This document shows, one piece after another, positions 28,318 through 34,810 of a stretch of 47,387 nucleotides of DNA. This DNA comes from a virus. How positions within the stretch are numbered: position 1 is the first letter of the stretch; each line of letters starts with the position of its first letter. A program made the translations under genes and the position numbers. The DNA is taken from IMG/VR virus record IMGVR_UViG_3300032607_001185, positions 1 through 47,387 of that record, one strand, 5' to 3'. Under the pieces are notes generated by a model that worked only from the letters and a program-made list of their open reading frames with translations, did no database searches and had not been told where the DNA came from.

Positions 28318-28600
28318 CGACTAATTTTTCACCAGTAGTTAACTTATATACTGAAAAATCTTTTGAAGAAAATAACTTATTTAATTTCTCTGCAAGATTA
28401 ATAGCATGTCCAGAATTAGAAAAACTAACTTTTTTATATTTTGGTCCTAGTTGTTGTACTACAAGACTACTAGTTTTTAAATTAATAGGGTTGTCTAGAT
28501 AAAATACTGCCCAAATAGCTTCTGATTCCAGTACTTGCTCTGTTTTATAAGTTTTCTTATTGGTGATTTCCAACAATACCTTTGGTTTTGGTCTACTCAC
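28301..28600 (-). CDS. Conserved phage protein (99 aa), GTG start
   Basis: The codon at 28598-28600 is GTG, preceded by a good AAGGAG site seven bases upstream. The protein reads MSRPKPKVLLE at its start, then SEAIWAVFYLDNPINLKTSS and GPKYKKVSFSNSGHAINLAE, a pattern I recall in uncharacterised T4-like phage proteins. Both the Shine-Dalgarno sequence and start codon lie inside a long inverted repeat, and a short leader ORF ends just after the GTG. Expression is therefore probably controlled at translation. Function unknown. Confidence 0.7.
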   Translation of the reverse strand: MSRPKPKVLLEITNKKTYKTEQVLESEAIWAVFYLDNPINLKTSSLVVQQLGPKYKKVSFSNSGHAINLAEKLNKLFSSKDFSVYKLTTGEKLVDDSII

Positions 28601-28664
28601 TTATAACTCCTTTTAATTTTAAGGAATTATATTTTAGTGAGTACATCCGATCATTAATTATCAT
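28593..28664 (-). CDS. Candidate 23-residue leader peptide
   Basis: ATG at 28662-28664 with a GGAG nine bases upstream opens 23 codons ending in TAG at 28593-28595, a few bases past the GTG of the next gene and in a different frame. It reads through both arms of the inverted repeat 28595-28642. A translating ribosome would melt the hairpin and free the downstream start. An in-frame upstream ATG at 28679 would give 28 residues. A chance ORF of this length is quite possible. Confidence 0.35.
   Translation of the reverse strand: MIINDRMYSLKYNSLKLKGVISE
28595..28642 (-). promoter_or_regulatory. Hairpin sequestering the Shine-Dalgarno site and GTG start of the 99-aa gene
   Basis: Arms ACTCACT...TATAA.TCCTT and AAGGA.TTATA...AGTGAGT pair around an 8-base loop (7 bp, then a 4-base bulge on one side, 5 bp, one mismatch, 5 bp). 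In the - strand RNA the 3' arm contains AAGGAG and the GUG start codon, so folding would block initiation. Confidence 0.6.
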
Positions 28665-28701
28665 ATACAAAATCTCCATTCTGTATATTTAGTATATCTA
28701 A

Positions 28702-28923
28702 CTAAAAATTACCGCCATCCACTCTAATTTCAACATTATTGTTAGAAGTGTTTAGTACTAATTTATCTAATTCACCGCTTAATCTAGTCATAACAATACT
28801 TAGACTATTTTGTAAATCAGAAACTTCTTTAATAGATAATGTCATATTTTTTTGATTAGACTTAATTGCAACTCGTGCGTTATCTAAAAAATCTTCAATA
28901 GGTAGTGTATTGAGCTGTTTCAT
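28702..28923 (-). CDS. Small hypothetical protein (73 aa)
   Basis: A 73-residue, mostly helical protein: the stretch from about 5 to 55 has heptad-like hydrophobic spacing (LSIKEVSDLQNSLSIVMTRL), so a short coiled coil is likely. It overlaps the upstream 163-residue gene by ATGA. No function can be assigned. Confidence 0.55.
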   Translation of the reverse strand: MKQLNTLPIEDFLDNARVAIKSNQKNMTLSIKEVSDLQNSLSIVMTRLSGELDKLVLNTSNNNVEIRVDGGNF

Positions 28924-29411
28924 TGCTTGCCTGCCTTATTCAAAATAGTTAATGCCGTTTTCATCGAGCTAGTATTAGTATAAGGGCCTTGAAAAGGATA
29001 TCTCTCCAGTGTAATCAATTTTGGACAAAAACTTTTAACCCATCCTTTTTTAAATTGAATAAGATAATAGCCGGCACAGTATTGACTAACGCTTTTATTG
29101 CTTTTAGTATATAAAGGTAGTTTTTCTTTAACACTGTATACCGGGTCAAACGGTTTTGAGCTACACGGGAAGTCGTAGATAGAAAAATTAGTAACATCTG
29201 CCAATACAATATTAGTGCTTAACAAGCTATCCTCAAGAATATTAATGCTGAACTGTTTATTAATCTCGGTTAAATATTGAAAATTCAAATGTTCTCCTTT
29301 TCGAATGAACACAAACCCCTTTGATGCCCTTGCCACCGAACCAATTTTCTCTTTGTTATTGGTAATTAACCATTCTTTACCAGGAATTAAAATTTTAGCA
29401 ACTGAAGTCAT
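28920..29411 (-). CDS. Conserved phage protein of unknown function (163 aa)
   Basis: The C-terminal half carries YCAGYYLIQFKKGWVKSFCP followed by KLITLERYPFQGPY, a segment that I recall in uncharacterised proteins of T4-like phages next to replication genes. The N-terminal half is a mixed beta domain. It overlaps the exonuclease stop by ATGA and the 73-residue gene by ATGA, so it is made with them. It may serve DNA metabolism by association only. Confidence 0.65.
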   Translation of the reverse strand: MTSVAKILIPGKEWLITNNKEKIGSVARASKGFVFIRKGEHLNFQYLTEINKQFSINILEDSLLSTNIVLADVTNFSIYDFPCSSKPFDPVYSVKEKLPLYTKSNKSVSQYCAGYYLIQFKKGWVKSFCPKLITLERYPFQGPYTNTSSMKTALTILNKAGKQ

Positions 29412-30400
29412 ACGGGGTACCTTGCGTTAAGTGGATCTGCATAGCTCTGAATTTGTTCGCCAATTTTTACTAAGTCATGTTTACTACAAAATTTCATAAG
29501 ATGTACGCCAACTTGTGGGATACTTTTACCTGCAGTTGTTGCAGTATGGATAGTTTCCTTAATTAATAATTTAATTTCATCAGGCTGTGCAGTTAAATCG
29601 CATAGCAACCGATTACGATTAAAGTCATCTAATACGCGATGTTCAACTCCCTCGTGATCAACCCATCGTTGCAGCATCATATTATTCCAATTATATCCTT
29701 TAGAATCTCTATCTGCATATGCTTCTTGCAGTCCCACTTTATTTTTACTGCCTTTAGTACGTACTCCTGGATATGCACTAAAGATATTATCGCTAGTATC
29801 ACCTCGCATGCATTTTTCAAATAGCATCCATTCTGGATCTGGTGCTGGCTTGACTTCTTTGGTTTTCTTATCAACTACTCGTTTATTTTTATCATCAAAA
29901 TACCCTTCGTGAGTAATTGTGATGCCCGAAACACCATTGTATTGCCGTACATTAGGAGCAATTAGTTGAGCAAAATCTCCATCTGTACTAATAATAACAT
30001 GCATATCATCCGGGTGTGCTTGAATAAATCCTGCAATTAAATCATCTGCTTCTAATTGAGAGTGTCTTAGAACAGATGTGTTAGTTTTACTGGTCATGTA
30101 TACTTGAAATTCATCAAATGTCGCCCAGAATAGCCGATCCTCTTCCTGCTCTCGTGGATTTTGCGCAGCACGCGCTTCTGTCCGCTGTCGTTTATACGGA
30201 GCATAGTGATCCTTACGCCAGGATCTGCCTTCGAGATGCACAATTACATGATCTGCTTTAAAATCACGCCATGCTTTTCTCAGACTCATTAATACAGTCT
30301 GCAAACACATGCCCACTTTTTCTTCAGCAGTACCACGTACTACGTGACGTGCTCTAAAAAAAGTATTTGCTGTATCAAGATGAATAAAAGTTTTTTTCAT
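29408..30400 (-). CDS. rnh: 5'-3' exonuclease/flap endonuclease, T4 RNase H-like
   Basis: 330 residues of the FEN/PIN-like 5' nuclease family, which removes RNA primers from lagging-strand fragments. Metal-binding acidic clusters are visible: FIHLDTANTFFRA (Asp9), LEGRSWRKDHYAPYKRQR (helical arch basic region), SQLEADDLIAGF, STDGDFAQL and MRGDTSDNI. T4 RNase H has 305 residues, so the length fits. The start codon overlaps the upstream stop (TAATG). Together with polymerase and clamp it completes part of the T4-type replisome. Confidence 0.88.
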   Translation of the reverse strand: MKKTFIHLDTANTFFRARHVVRGTAEEKVGMCLQTVLMSLRKAWRDFKADHVIVHLEGRSWRKDHYAPYKRQRTEARAAQNPREQEEDRLFWATFDEFQVYMTSKTNTSVLRHSQLEADDLIAGFIQAHPDDMHVIISTDGDFAQLIAPNVRQYNGVSGITITHEGYFDDKNKRVVDKKTKEVKPAPDPEWMLFEKCMRGDTSDNIFSAYPGVRTKGSKNKVGLQEAYADRDSKGYNWNNMMLQRWVDHEGVEHRVLDDFNRNRLLCDLTAQPDEIKLLIKETIHTATTAGKSIPQVGVHLMKFCSKHDLVKIGEQIQSYADPLNARYPV

Positions 30401-30846
30401 TAGCTTACCTCTGTTCTGCCATTTCCTAAGTCATTAACATTGATGAAACCTGAACCACGTCGATCCATGTTAACACCATCTTCTGCTCCTACGTTCCTGC
30501 AAAGTTCTGTGAACCAGATATCAACTGTTTCTTCGTCTGTGTTTCCAGGATATCCTGCAGTACGTAATTGTAACACAAAATACTCATTCCAGTCAAGCTC
30601 AAAGAAACCATTACGCAAATTATCTTTGTTAACATGTGTGTCCATTACTGCGACCCACGGTTCTTTATTTTCAGTAGCTAATGCTTTTGGGGTCAATTTA
30701 GCAACCCGTTCTGATTCAAGAGCAACTGCTTCTCTTTCCACTGATTGTTCTACTCTGGCAGCGATTTCTGTATATTCTTTTTCTGCTTTATTTTTAGCAG
30801 CTATTAGTTTGTCAATACCAAATAATTTATTAATTAATTGTTTCAT
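30400..30846 (-). CDS. Conserved phage protein of unknown function (148 aa)
   Basis: An N-terminal helix of about 50 residues rich in Lys/Glu/Ala (coiled-coil-like) is followed by a conserved domain with PWVAVMDTHVNKDNLRNGFF and ELDWNEYFVLQLRTAGYPG, which I recall in many aquatic T4-like phages without an assigned role. It lies between QueE and the exonuclease in a run of overlapping genes. Confidence 0.65.
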   Translation of the reverse strand: MKQLINKLFGIDKLIAAKNKAEKEYTEIAARVEQSVEREAVALESERVAKLTPKALATENKEPWVAVMDTHVNKDNLRNGFFELDWNEYFVLQLRTAGYPGNTDEETVDIWFTELCRNVGAEDGVNMDRRGSGFINVNDLGNGRTEVS

Positions 30847-31058
30847 TCCAGACCTCGTAATTCATAAAATAAAAATTCTTGTTTAGACATCCATGTTATA
30901 CGTTTAAACCGCTCTATATCATATCTGATTAATGTTTCACCTCGATACGCAAGAGTAAGCCATATCCACTTATTGCTTTTAATACAGCGATGAGGGAGCA
31001 ACGCAAATTTTAAAGACCAATAAGTATCAAATATATTTGATATACCATCACTTATCAT
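30843..31058 (-). CDS. Small conserved phage protein (71 aa)
   Basis: I chose the ATG at 31058, one base after the queE stop, rather than the ATG at 31106, which would overlap queE by 47 bases. The protein has IFDTYWSLKFALLPHRCIKS, then NKWIWLTLAYRG and MSKQEFLFYELRG, a pattern I recall in small uncharacterised phage proteins. It overlaps the following gene by ATGA. Function unknown. Confidence 0.6.
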   Translation of the reverse strand: MISDGISNIFDTYWSLKFALLPHRCIKSNKWIWLTLAYRGETLIRYDIERFKRITWMSKQEFLFYELRGLE

Positions 31059-31059
31059 A

Positions 31060-31914
31060 TTAAGTTGCCCATGCGTTTTTAAAGAGGGGAACTTGCAATC
31101 GATCACTATAACGCAGTCCGTTATTCATTGCCATTAATGCTACTGCTTTATTATTTAAAGCATACACTGATTCAACACCACCTACTGGCATTAGGTACAC
31201 ATATCCTTTAAATCCAGCGGCGCGAAATTCTTCTGTTGCACGTAATGCATCTGTAAGGTCTTCTTCAGTAGCAATAACAAACTTCAAATAAGCAGTGCCA
31301 ACTTGTTCATATTCACACACTATAGATGGCTTGATTGCATTTTCCCATTTTTCGCCACTACACGGGAGTTTGGCACTTACACTAAATGTAATTTCTCTAT
31401 TTAAATGTTGATTGGCAGACTTCCATTTTAATAACTCTTCTTTAAATACAGGTGTTAACACCTGAGTACCATTTGTTTCAAACGTAATTTCTTTAAGATC
31501 TGACATCTTATTGTTATTAAGTAATTCAGGATACGCTCGCTGCCAACCTAACAATGGTTCACCGCCTGTAATAACTAAATGCGCGTCTGCCCATATGTTT
31601 TTAGGTAGAATTTCTACAATACGTGATGCAATAGCATCATCAGTTAGCATAGGACTAAGATTTTTAAATTCAGGCATCCACGAAGCATAACTATCGCAAC
31701 CAGTACTGACTAATGGTAGCTTGTTATAGTCTGTAAAGTTAATTGCCTGTGTAGCGATGGTAGTTGCTTCGACACTGCGTTCTCCTCTGGGCATGCCAAA
31801 CCCGCTACAGGTAAAGTTGCAGCCAAAAGTCCTAAGAAACACGCTAGGAACTCCCATATATCTGCCTTCACCTTGTATGGAATAGAACAATTCACTTACT
31901 TTAATTTTACTCAT
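31060..31914 (-). CDS. queE: QueE-like radical SAM 7-carboxy-7-deazaguanine synthase
   Basis: 284 residues. QueE converts carboxy-tetrahydropterin to 7-carboxy-7-deazaguanine, a step toward preQ0. The N-terminal YSIQGEGRYMGVPSVFLR is diagnostic, and VITGGEPLLGW is the SAM-binding GGEP motif. The cluster cysteines are unusual: GCNFTC provides two, but the third is in STGCDSY, so the pattern is CX3CX36C rather than CX3CX2C. From memory, related phage QueE proteins show the same split. The start overlaps the MazG-like stop by 8 bases. QueD-like and DpdA are elsewhere in the window, supporting DNA guanine modification. Confidence 0.88.
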   Translation of the reverse strand: MSKIKVSELFYSIQGEGRYMGVPSVFLRTFGCNFTCSGFGMPRGERSVEATTIATQAINFTDYNKLPLVSTGCDSYASWMPEFKNLSPMLTDDAIASRIVEILPKNIWADAHLVITGGEPLLGWQRAYPELLNNNKMSDLKEITFETNGTQVLTPVFKEELLKWKSANQHLNREITFSVSAKLPCSGEKWENAIKPSIVCEYEQVGTAYLKFVIATEEDLTDALRATEEFRAAGFKGYVYLMPVGGVESVYALNNKAVALMAMNNGLRYSDRLQVPLFKNAWAT

Positions 31915-32179
31915 ATATATTTGACCATTTCTTTAATTTTTGTATTTTACTTACCGCAGCCGCATCAATTGTACTTTGATTAATGATACCTGATTCCACA
32001 AGAATATTCATCATTGCAATCAAATCTCCTAATTCCTCTTCTAGATGTTGTACATTAGTTTGTACTGTATTTGCTTTAAAGTTATCAAGTCCAAAACGAA
32101 AACATTTACTAATTGCTTGAATTACTTCAGCGCATTCTTCTTGGAGGATAATTAGCACTTCTTGAGTTTGTTTGTTCAT
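31907..32179 (-). CDS. MazG-like nucleotide pyrophosphohydrolase
   Basis: About 90 residues of the all-alpha NTP pyrophosphatase (MazG/dUTPase-2) superfamily: EECAEV gives the EExxE metal motif and EELGDL gives the ExxD motif. Such enzymes hydrolyse NTPs or dNTPs; phage versions have been proposed to lower ppGpp or clean the nucleotide pool. The ATG at 32179 is preferred to the one at 32194, because the -10 hexamer of a promoter at 32186-32191 covers that region. The message would then be nearly leaderless. It overlaps queE by 8 bases. Confidence 0.8.
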   Translation of the reverse strand: MNKQTQEVLIILQEECAEVIQAISKCFRFGLDNFKANTVQTNVQHLEEELGDLIAMMNILVESGIINQSTIDAAAVSKIQKLKKWSNIYE

Positions 32180-32185
32180 ATATAT

Positions 32186-32214
32186 ATTATACATTCTATT
32201 ACAAATAAACTCAA
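32186..32214 (-). promoter_or_regulatory. Probable sigma70-like promoter for the mazG-queE operon
   Basis: -35 TTGAGT (32209-32214), 17-base spacer ending in TG, perfect -10 TATAAT (32186-32191). The start point would fall on or very near the ATG at 32179. The -35 is weaker than in the other promoters. Confidence 0.55.
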
Positions 32215-32216
32215 CT

Positions 32217-32723
32217 TTATTTAGACCACCATTGAGAGTAAGGAAAATATACCGCTACAGGATCTTCAGTCATATCAATTTCCATTCCAGTATATGCAAT
32301 TTCAGTATTACAAGTGTTGGTTAAGTTATTTACTAAAGCAGCAAATCGAACATTTTTGTTCCAAACTTCATTCCACCATGCGCTAGACGGAACACACCCA
32401 CTTGGCCAGTCCTCTATGATCCAATTGAATACACAGCCGGTACTATTAAAATCGTCAACTATTAAAATATTTTTAGGTGCATCTACATATCCAAATGCAT
32501 CTTCTGCCATACCTAAATTGCTAGTGGAGCCACCTTCCACTAAATTAATATCCACTGATTGCATGGGCACATTTAAATAATTACTAATCATAACTGCTGC
32601 TAACAAACCAGACGGTCCTATACCTACTACATAATCTGGCCGCCAATCACTAATTATAATATCCCGGCAGATTTTACTAACTAAATTTTTGAATTTGTCG
32701 TTGCTAACTTCCAATTGTTTCAT
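32217..32723 (-). CDS. Phosphoribosyltransferase-like protein
   Basis: 168 residues from the ATG at 32723, which has GAGGAA about 6 bases upstream; the in-frame ATG at 32777 lies inside another gene. The type I PRTase pattern is clear: YVVGIGPSGLLAAVMISNYL and the PRPP motif NILIVDDFNSTG. Such folds serve nucleotide salvage (Apt, Gpt, PyrE) or act as regulators. The base specificity cannot be read. It is the last gene of the glycosyltransferase group, and the mazG promoter follows. Confidence 0.75.
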   Translation of the reverse strand: MKQLEVSNDKFKNLVSKICRDIIISDWRPDYVVGIGPSGLLAAVMISNYLNVPMQSVDINLVEGGSTSNLGMAEDAFGYVDAPKNILIVDDFNSTGCVFNWIIEDWPSGCVPSSAWWNEVWNKNVRFAALVNNLTNTCNTEIAYTGMEIDMTEDPVAVYFPYSQWWSK

Positions 32724-32724
32724 A

Positions 32725-32904
32725 TTATTCCTCAATGATGATGGATGAACATAATTTATAATCAATAACAAATGCATTCCAACTATTACGTAATGTAGGA
32801 CATTTTTCCAACATCCAATACAATCGATATGCGTTTATTTCATTTAATTCTTGGCATAGCGCATTCTGCTTGTCAAATAATGTTAATTGTTCAGGGCAAG
32901 TCAT
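32725..32904 (-). CDS. Small hypothetical protein (59 aa)
   Basis: ATG at 32902-32904 overlaps the glycosyltransferase stop by ATGA and the stop at 32725-32727 is one base before the next ATG. This perfect fit between two genes is the main evidence. The protein starts MTCPEQLTLFDKQNALCQEL and has two Trp (WMLEKCP, SWNAFVI) and three Cys. No family recognised. Confidence 0.6.
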   Translation of the reverse strand: MTCPEQLTLFDKQNALCQELNEINAYRLYWMLEKCPTLRNSWNAFVIDYKLCSSIIIEE

Positions 32905-34007
32905 TTAATATTTTTTAATATATTGGTTGCTGAGAAGTACTCATTAGTTAATGAGGTTACTTGCTTGCGTAGTTGTGGGAGTAGTGTATCATAATTACTC
33001 ATAGTTTTAACAATTAATGCACATAATTCTGTTTTATGTTGAACATAAGAAGTATATGATTTAGTCCATTCACTTGGATATTTAAATTCATCATGTGCCA
33101 TTTCTGAATAACTAAGTCGATTCGGTACCATGGGAACTGCATCCACTATTGCACCTTCGTACCAGCTGATACCTAAAGTTTCTTGCAGATTCGCACTGAA
33201 AACAATTTTGGACTGCCCTAATAAAGTATGGTATTCACGTTTGGTTAGCTTCTGATCTTGACATACTACAAACTCGTATTGAGGCAATTGTAATGCTAAG
33301 TCTCGAAAGATTTCAACTTGTTTTTCCGGAGCAATACGATGAGGAAATAAAATAAGATCGCGTTTGGGGATATTTTTATATGGAGTTAAAGTATCTAACA
33401 TATATTCCATTGGCCAGCCAGCACGTACAATTTTTCCATCGTCGTACCTTGCATCAAAATCTTCTTCATACCATGCATTTTCTGAAGTGCGTCCATCATG
33501 CAGTAATTCATCAATGAACATCTTAACATGAAATTCGGTAGCAAAGTAGTTGTGATCAAACGCATGATAAAAACTTTTCTCAGCATTCCTTACCCACGGC
33601 TTATTACCAACTAATCGTCCTAAAAAATCCTCGCCATCGTATGAACCTGCATGCCATAGTCCGTGCAGTTTCCAGTTAAAGTCTAACAAATCACTCATAT
33701 ACTTTAATTGAATTACTGCAGGATTCCATGCATCTGTAAATATGATATGGTCATTGGAAGAAGTCAGACCTTTATTATGATAATCTAAGAAGTTGCAAAG
33801 CTGCGAACTTTTCCAATAATTAGTATCAGAAAAATTTAAAAACGCACCAGGAGTTAGTTCGCTGTCTTTTTGAAAACCGTTTATTTGCACAACATTAAAT
33901 CTATTAACTAATTTATCTTTAAATAATTCAGGGACGTAACTATGCCATTCGCAAGTATATCTTGTTGGCAATGGTTCTAAACTAAAAATCCAAATCGTAG
34001 GTTTCAT
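32901..34007 (-). CDS. GT-B type glycosyltransferase
   Basis: 368 residues. The C-terminal half has features of GT4-like enzymes: ILFPHRIAPEKQVEIF (donor-domain start) and the E-x7-E motif at Glu276/Glu284 in QETLGISWYEGAI, then PMVPNRLSYSEM. The N-terminal half contains WHAGSYDGEDFLGR. The acceptor is not evident: it could be a modified DNA base, a host surface sugar or a virion protein. Thymidylate synthase here is not a hydroxymethylase, so a T4-type HMC glucosylation is not supported. It heads a group with the 59-residue gene and the PRTase. Confidence 0.7.
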   Translation of the reverse strand: MKPTIWIFSLEPLPTRYTCEWHSYVPELFKDKLVNRFNVVQINGFQKDSELTPGAFLNFSDTNYWKSSQLCNFLDYHNKGLTSSNDHIIFTDAWNPAVIQLKYMSDLLDFNWKLHGLWHAGSYDGEDFLGRLVGNKPWVRNAEKSFYHAFDHNYFATEFHVKMFIDELLHDGRTSENAWYEEDFDARYDDGKIVRAGWPMEYMLDTLTPYKNIPKRDLILFPHRIAPEKQVEIFRDLALQLPQYEFVVCQDQKLTKREYHTLLGQSKIVFSANLQETLGISWYEGAIVDAVPMVPNRLSYSEMAHDEFKYPSEWTKSYTSYVQHKTELCALIVKTMSNYDTLLPQLRKQVTSLTNEYFSATNILKNIK

Positions 34008-34025
34008 TTTTTGCCTTATATGACT

Positions 34026-34045
34026 ACAGAGCCCAAAAGCTCTGT
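34026..34045 (-). terminator. Stem-loop between the 76-aa gene and the glycosyltransferase
   Basis: ACAGAGC/GCTCTGT, 7-bp stem with a 6-base loop. On the - strand it is followed by AGTCATATAA, so there is no true U-run; it may be a weak terminator or processing hairpin. Confidence 0.35.
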
Positions 34046-34067
34046 ATTCTTACTAATAGTTTAACAA

Positions 34068-34298
34068 TTACTTACTTGATGTTTCTCGTAGAGCTTTTGC
34101 ATCACGACGTGCTTTACGTTCAAAATACTCTTTTTCTTTAATAAATGAGCGATATGTTGGGGAGCGATATAGCTCTGATGGATCGAACTTAATTAGATTA
34201 AGACGACAATAATTCAACCATGCATCAAGGTCATCAAATACCTTAGTAACTTCTGGTTTCATTTTAAGAGTTTTTTGAATAAAAGTAGGAATAGCCAT
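34068..34298 (-). CDS. Small conserved phage protein (76 aa)
   Basis: A 76-residue charged protein: VTKVFDDLDAWLNYCRLNLI is followed by FDPSELYRSPTYRSF and a Lys/Arg-rich tail (KEYFERKARRDAKALRE). I recall similar small proteins in T4-like phages without a function. It is the first gene after the strongest promoter consensus of the window, so it is probably abundant early in infection. Confidence 0.65.
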   Translation of the reverse strand: MAIPTFIQKTLKMKPEVTKVFDDLDAWLNYCRLNLIKFDPSELYRSPTYRSFIKEKEYFERKARRDAKALRETSSK

Positions 34299-34337
34299 TT
34301 TTTTATATTACTTATAAAGGGGTTAAATTAAAATAAA

Positions 34338-34359
34338 GTATCAATTGCTTAATTGATAC
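34338..34359. promoter_or_regulatory. Dyad at the start point of the 76-aa gene promoter
   Basis: A perfect 9-bp inverted repeat (GTATCAATT - 4 bases - AATTGATAC) begins 5 bases downstream of the -10. It would be the first structure of the transcript, or an operator at +1. The arm is followed by TTTATTTT on the - strand, so an attenuator or terminator for read-through from the QueD gene is also possible. Confidence 0.55.
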
Positions 34360-34363
34360 CTTA

Positions 34364-34392
34364 ATTATACAGTAAAAATACATTGTTGTCAA
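34364..34392 (-). promoter_or_regulatory. Perfect-consensus sigma70 promoter for the 76-aa gene
   Basis: -35 TTGACA (34387-34392), 17-base spacer ending in TG, -10 TATAAT (34364-34369). All twelve consensus bases are present. It lies in the 131-base gap after the QueD-like gene and separates that operon from the glycosyltransferase group. Confidence 0.92.
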
Positions 34393-34429
34393 CTAATTTT
34401 TAAAACTATTTTATTAATTTGATAATTGT

Positions 34430-34798
34430 TTAACGATACTGATTTGGAATATATTCAACGATACCATCTGATTCACCATCTTCAGACACTACAATCTCAT
34501 AATATCGATCAATGCCATATTTTGGCATCAAGTGATCTGTTAAGATACCTGTTGCAATCATTTCGCAACTCATATGGTTCATTTGTCCTGCTTTAATAAA
34601 ATCTTGTAGTGCCCATTTGACTAGGAAAAATTCTAGTTCACGATCAAGATGAGAAACTCGGATCTTAACTTCTACTTTGAAAATATGTCTATGATCATTT
34701 TCTAGAAATTTAATACGCGGATCAATTGTACCTGCTGCAGGATAGCAATGAAATCCTTCAAATTCTGCTCGCACTTTAATATATGTATTAGTTGTCAT
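34430..34798 (-). CDS. Divergent QueD/6-pyruvoyl-tetrahydropterin synthase-like protein
   Basis: 122 residues. QueD makes carboxy-tetrahydropterin, the substrate of QueE. The PTPS fold pattern is visible: FEGFH (first zinc His), LENDHRHIFKVEVKI (the His-x-His pair), and MSCEMIA in place of the usual TxE motif. The canonical catalytic Cys, four residues before the His pair (CxxxHxH), is replaced by Leu. From memory, a phage/archaeal PTPS-like group has this arrangement. It is the last gene of the operon that begins with the Gfo/Idh/MocA protein, and the presence of QueE and DpdA supports the assignment. Confidence 0.62.
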   Translation of the reverse strand: MTTNTYIKVRAEFEGFHCYPAAGTIDPRIKFLENDHRHIFKVEVKIRVSHLDRELEFFLVKWALQDFIKAGQMNHMSCEMIATGILTDHLMPKYGIDRYYEIVVSEDGESDGIVEYIPNQYR

Positions 34799-34810
34799 AC
34801 TTTCCTTTAA

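Noticed and set aside
27854-28701. tRNA or other structured RNA genes in the intergenic gaps
   Set aside because: Gaps are at most about 130 bases and show promoters and simple hairpins; no cloverleaf or T-loop (GTTCRA) pattern with pairing arms was found.
30440-30886. 148-codon ORF on the + strand opposite the gene at 30400-30846
   Set aside because: It is antisense to a conserved protein with tight neighbour overlaps; Ser/Cys-rich shadow translation, no Shine-Dalgarno site.
30843-31106. ATG at 31106 as start of the small gene after queE
   Set aside because: It would overlap queE by 47 bases, while the in-frame ATG at 31058 follows the queE stop by one base.
32217-32777. ATG at 32777 as start of the phosphoribosyltransferase
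   Set aside because: The extra 18 residues lie inside the 59-residue gene; the ATG at 32723 has a GAGGAA site and fits the fold start.
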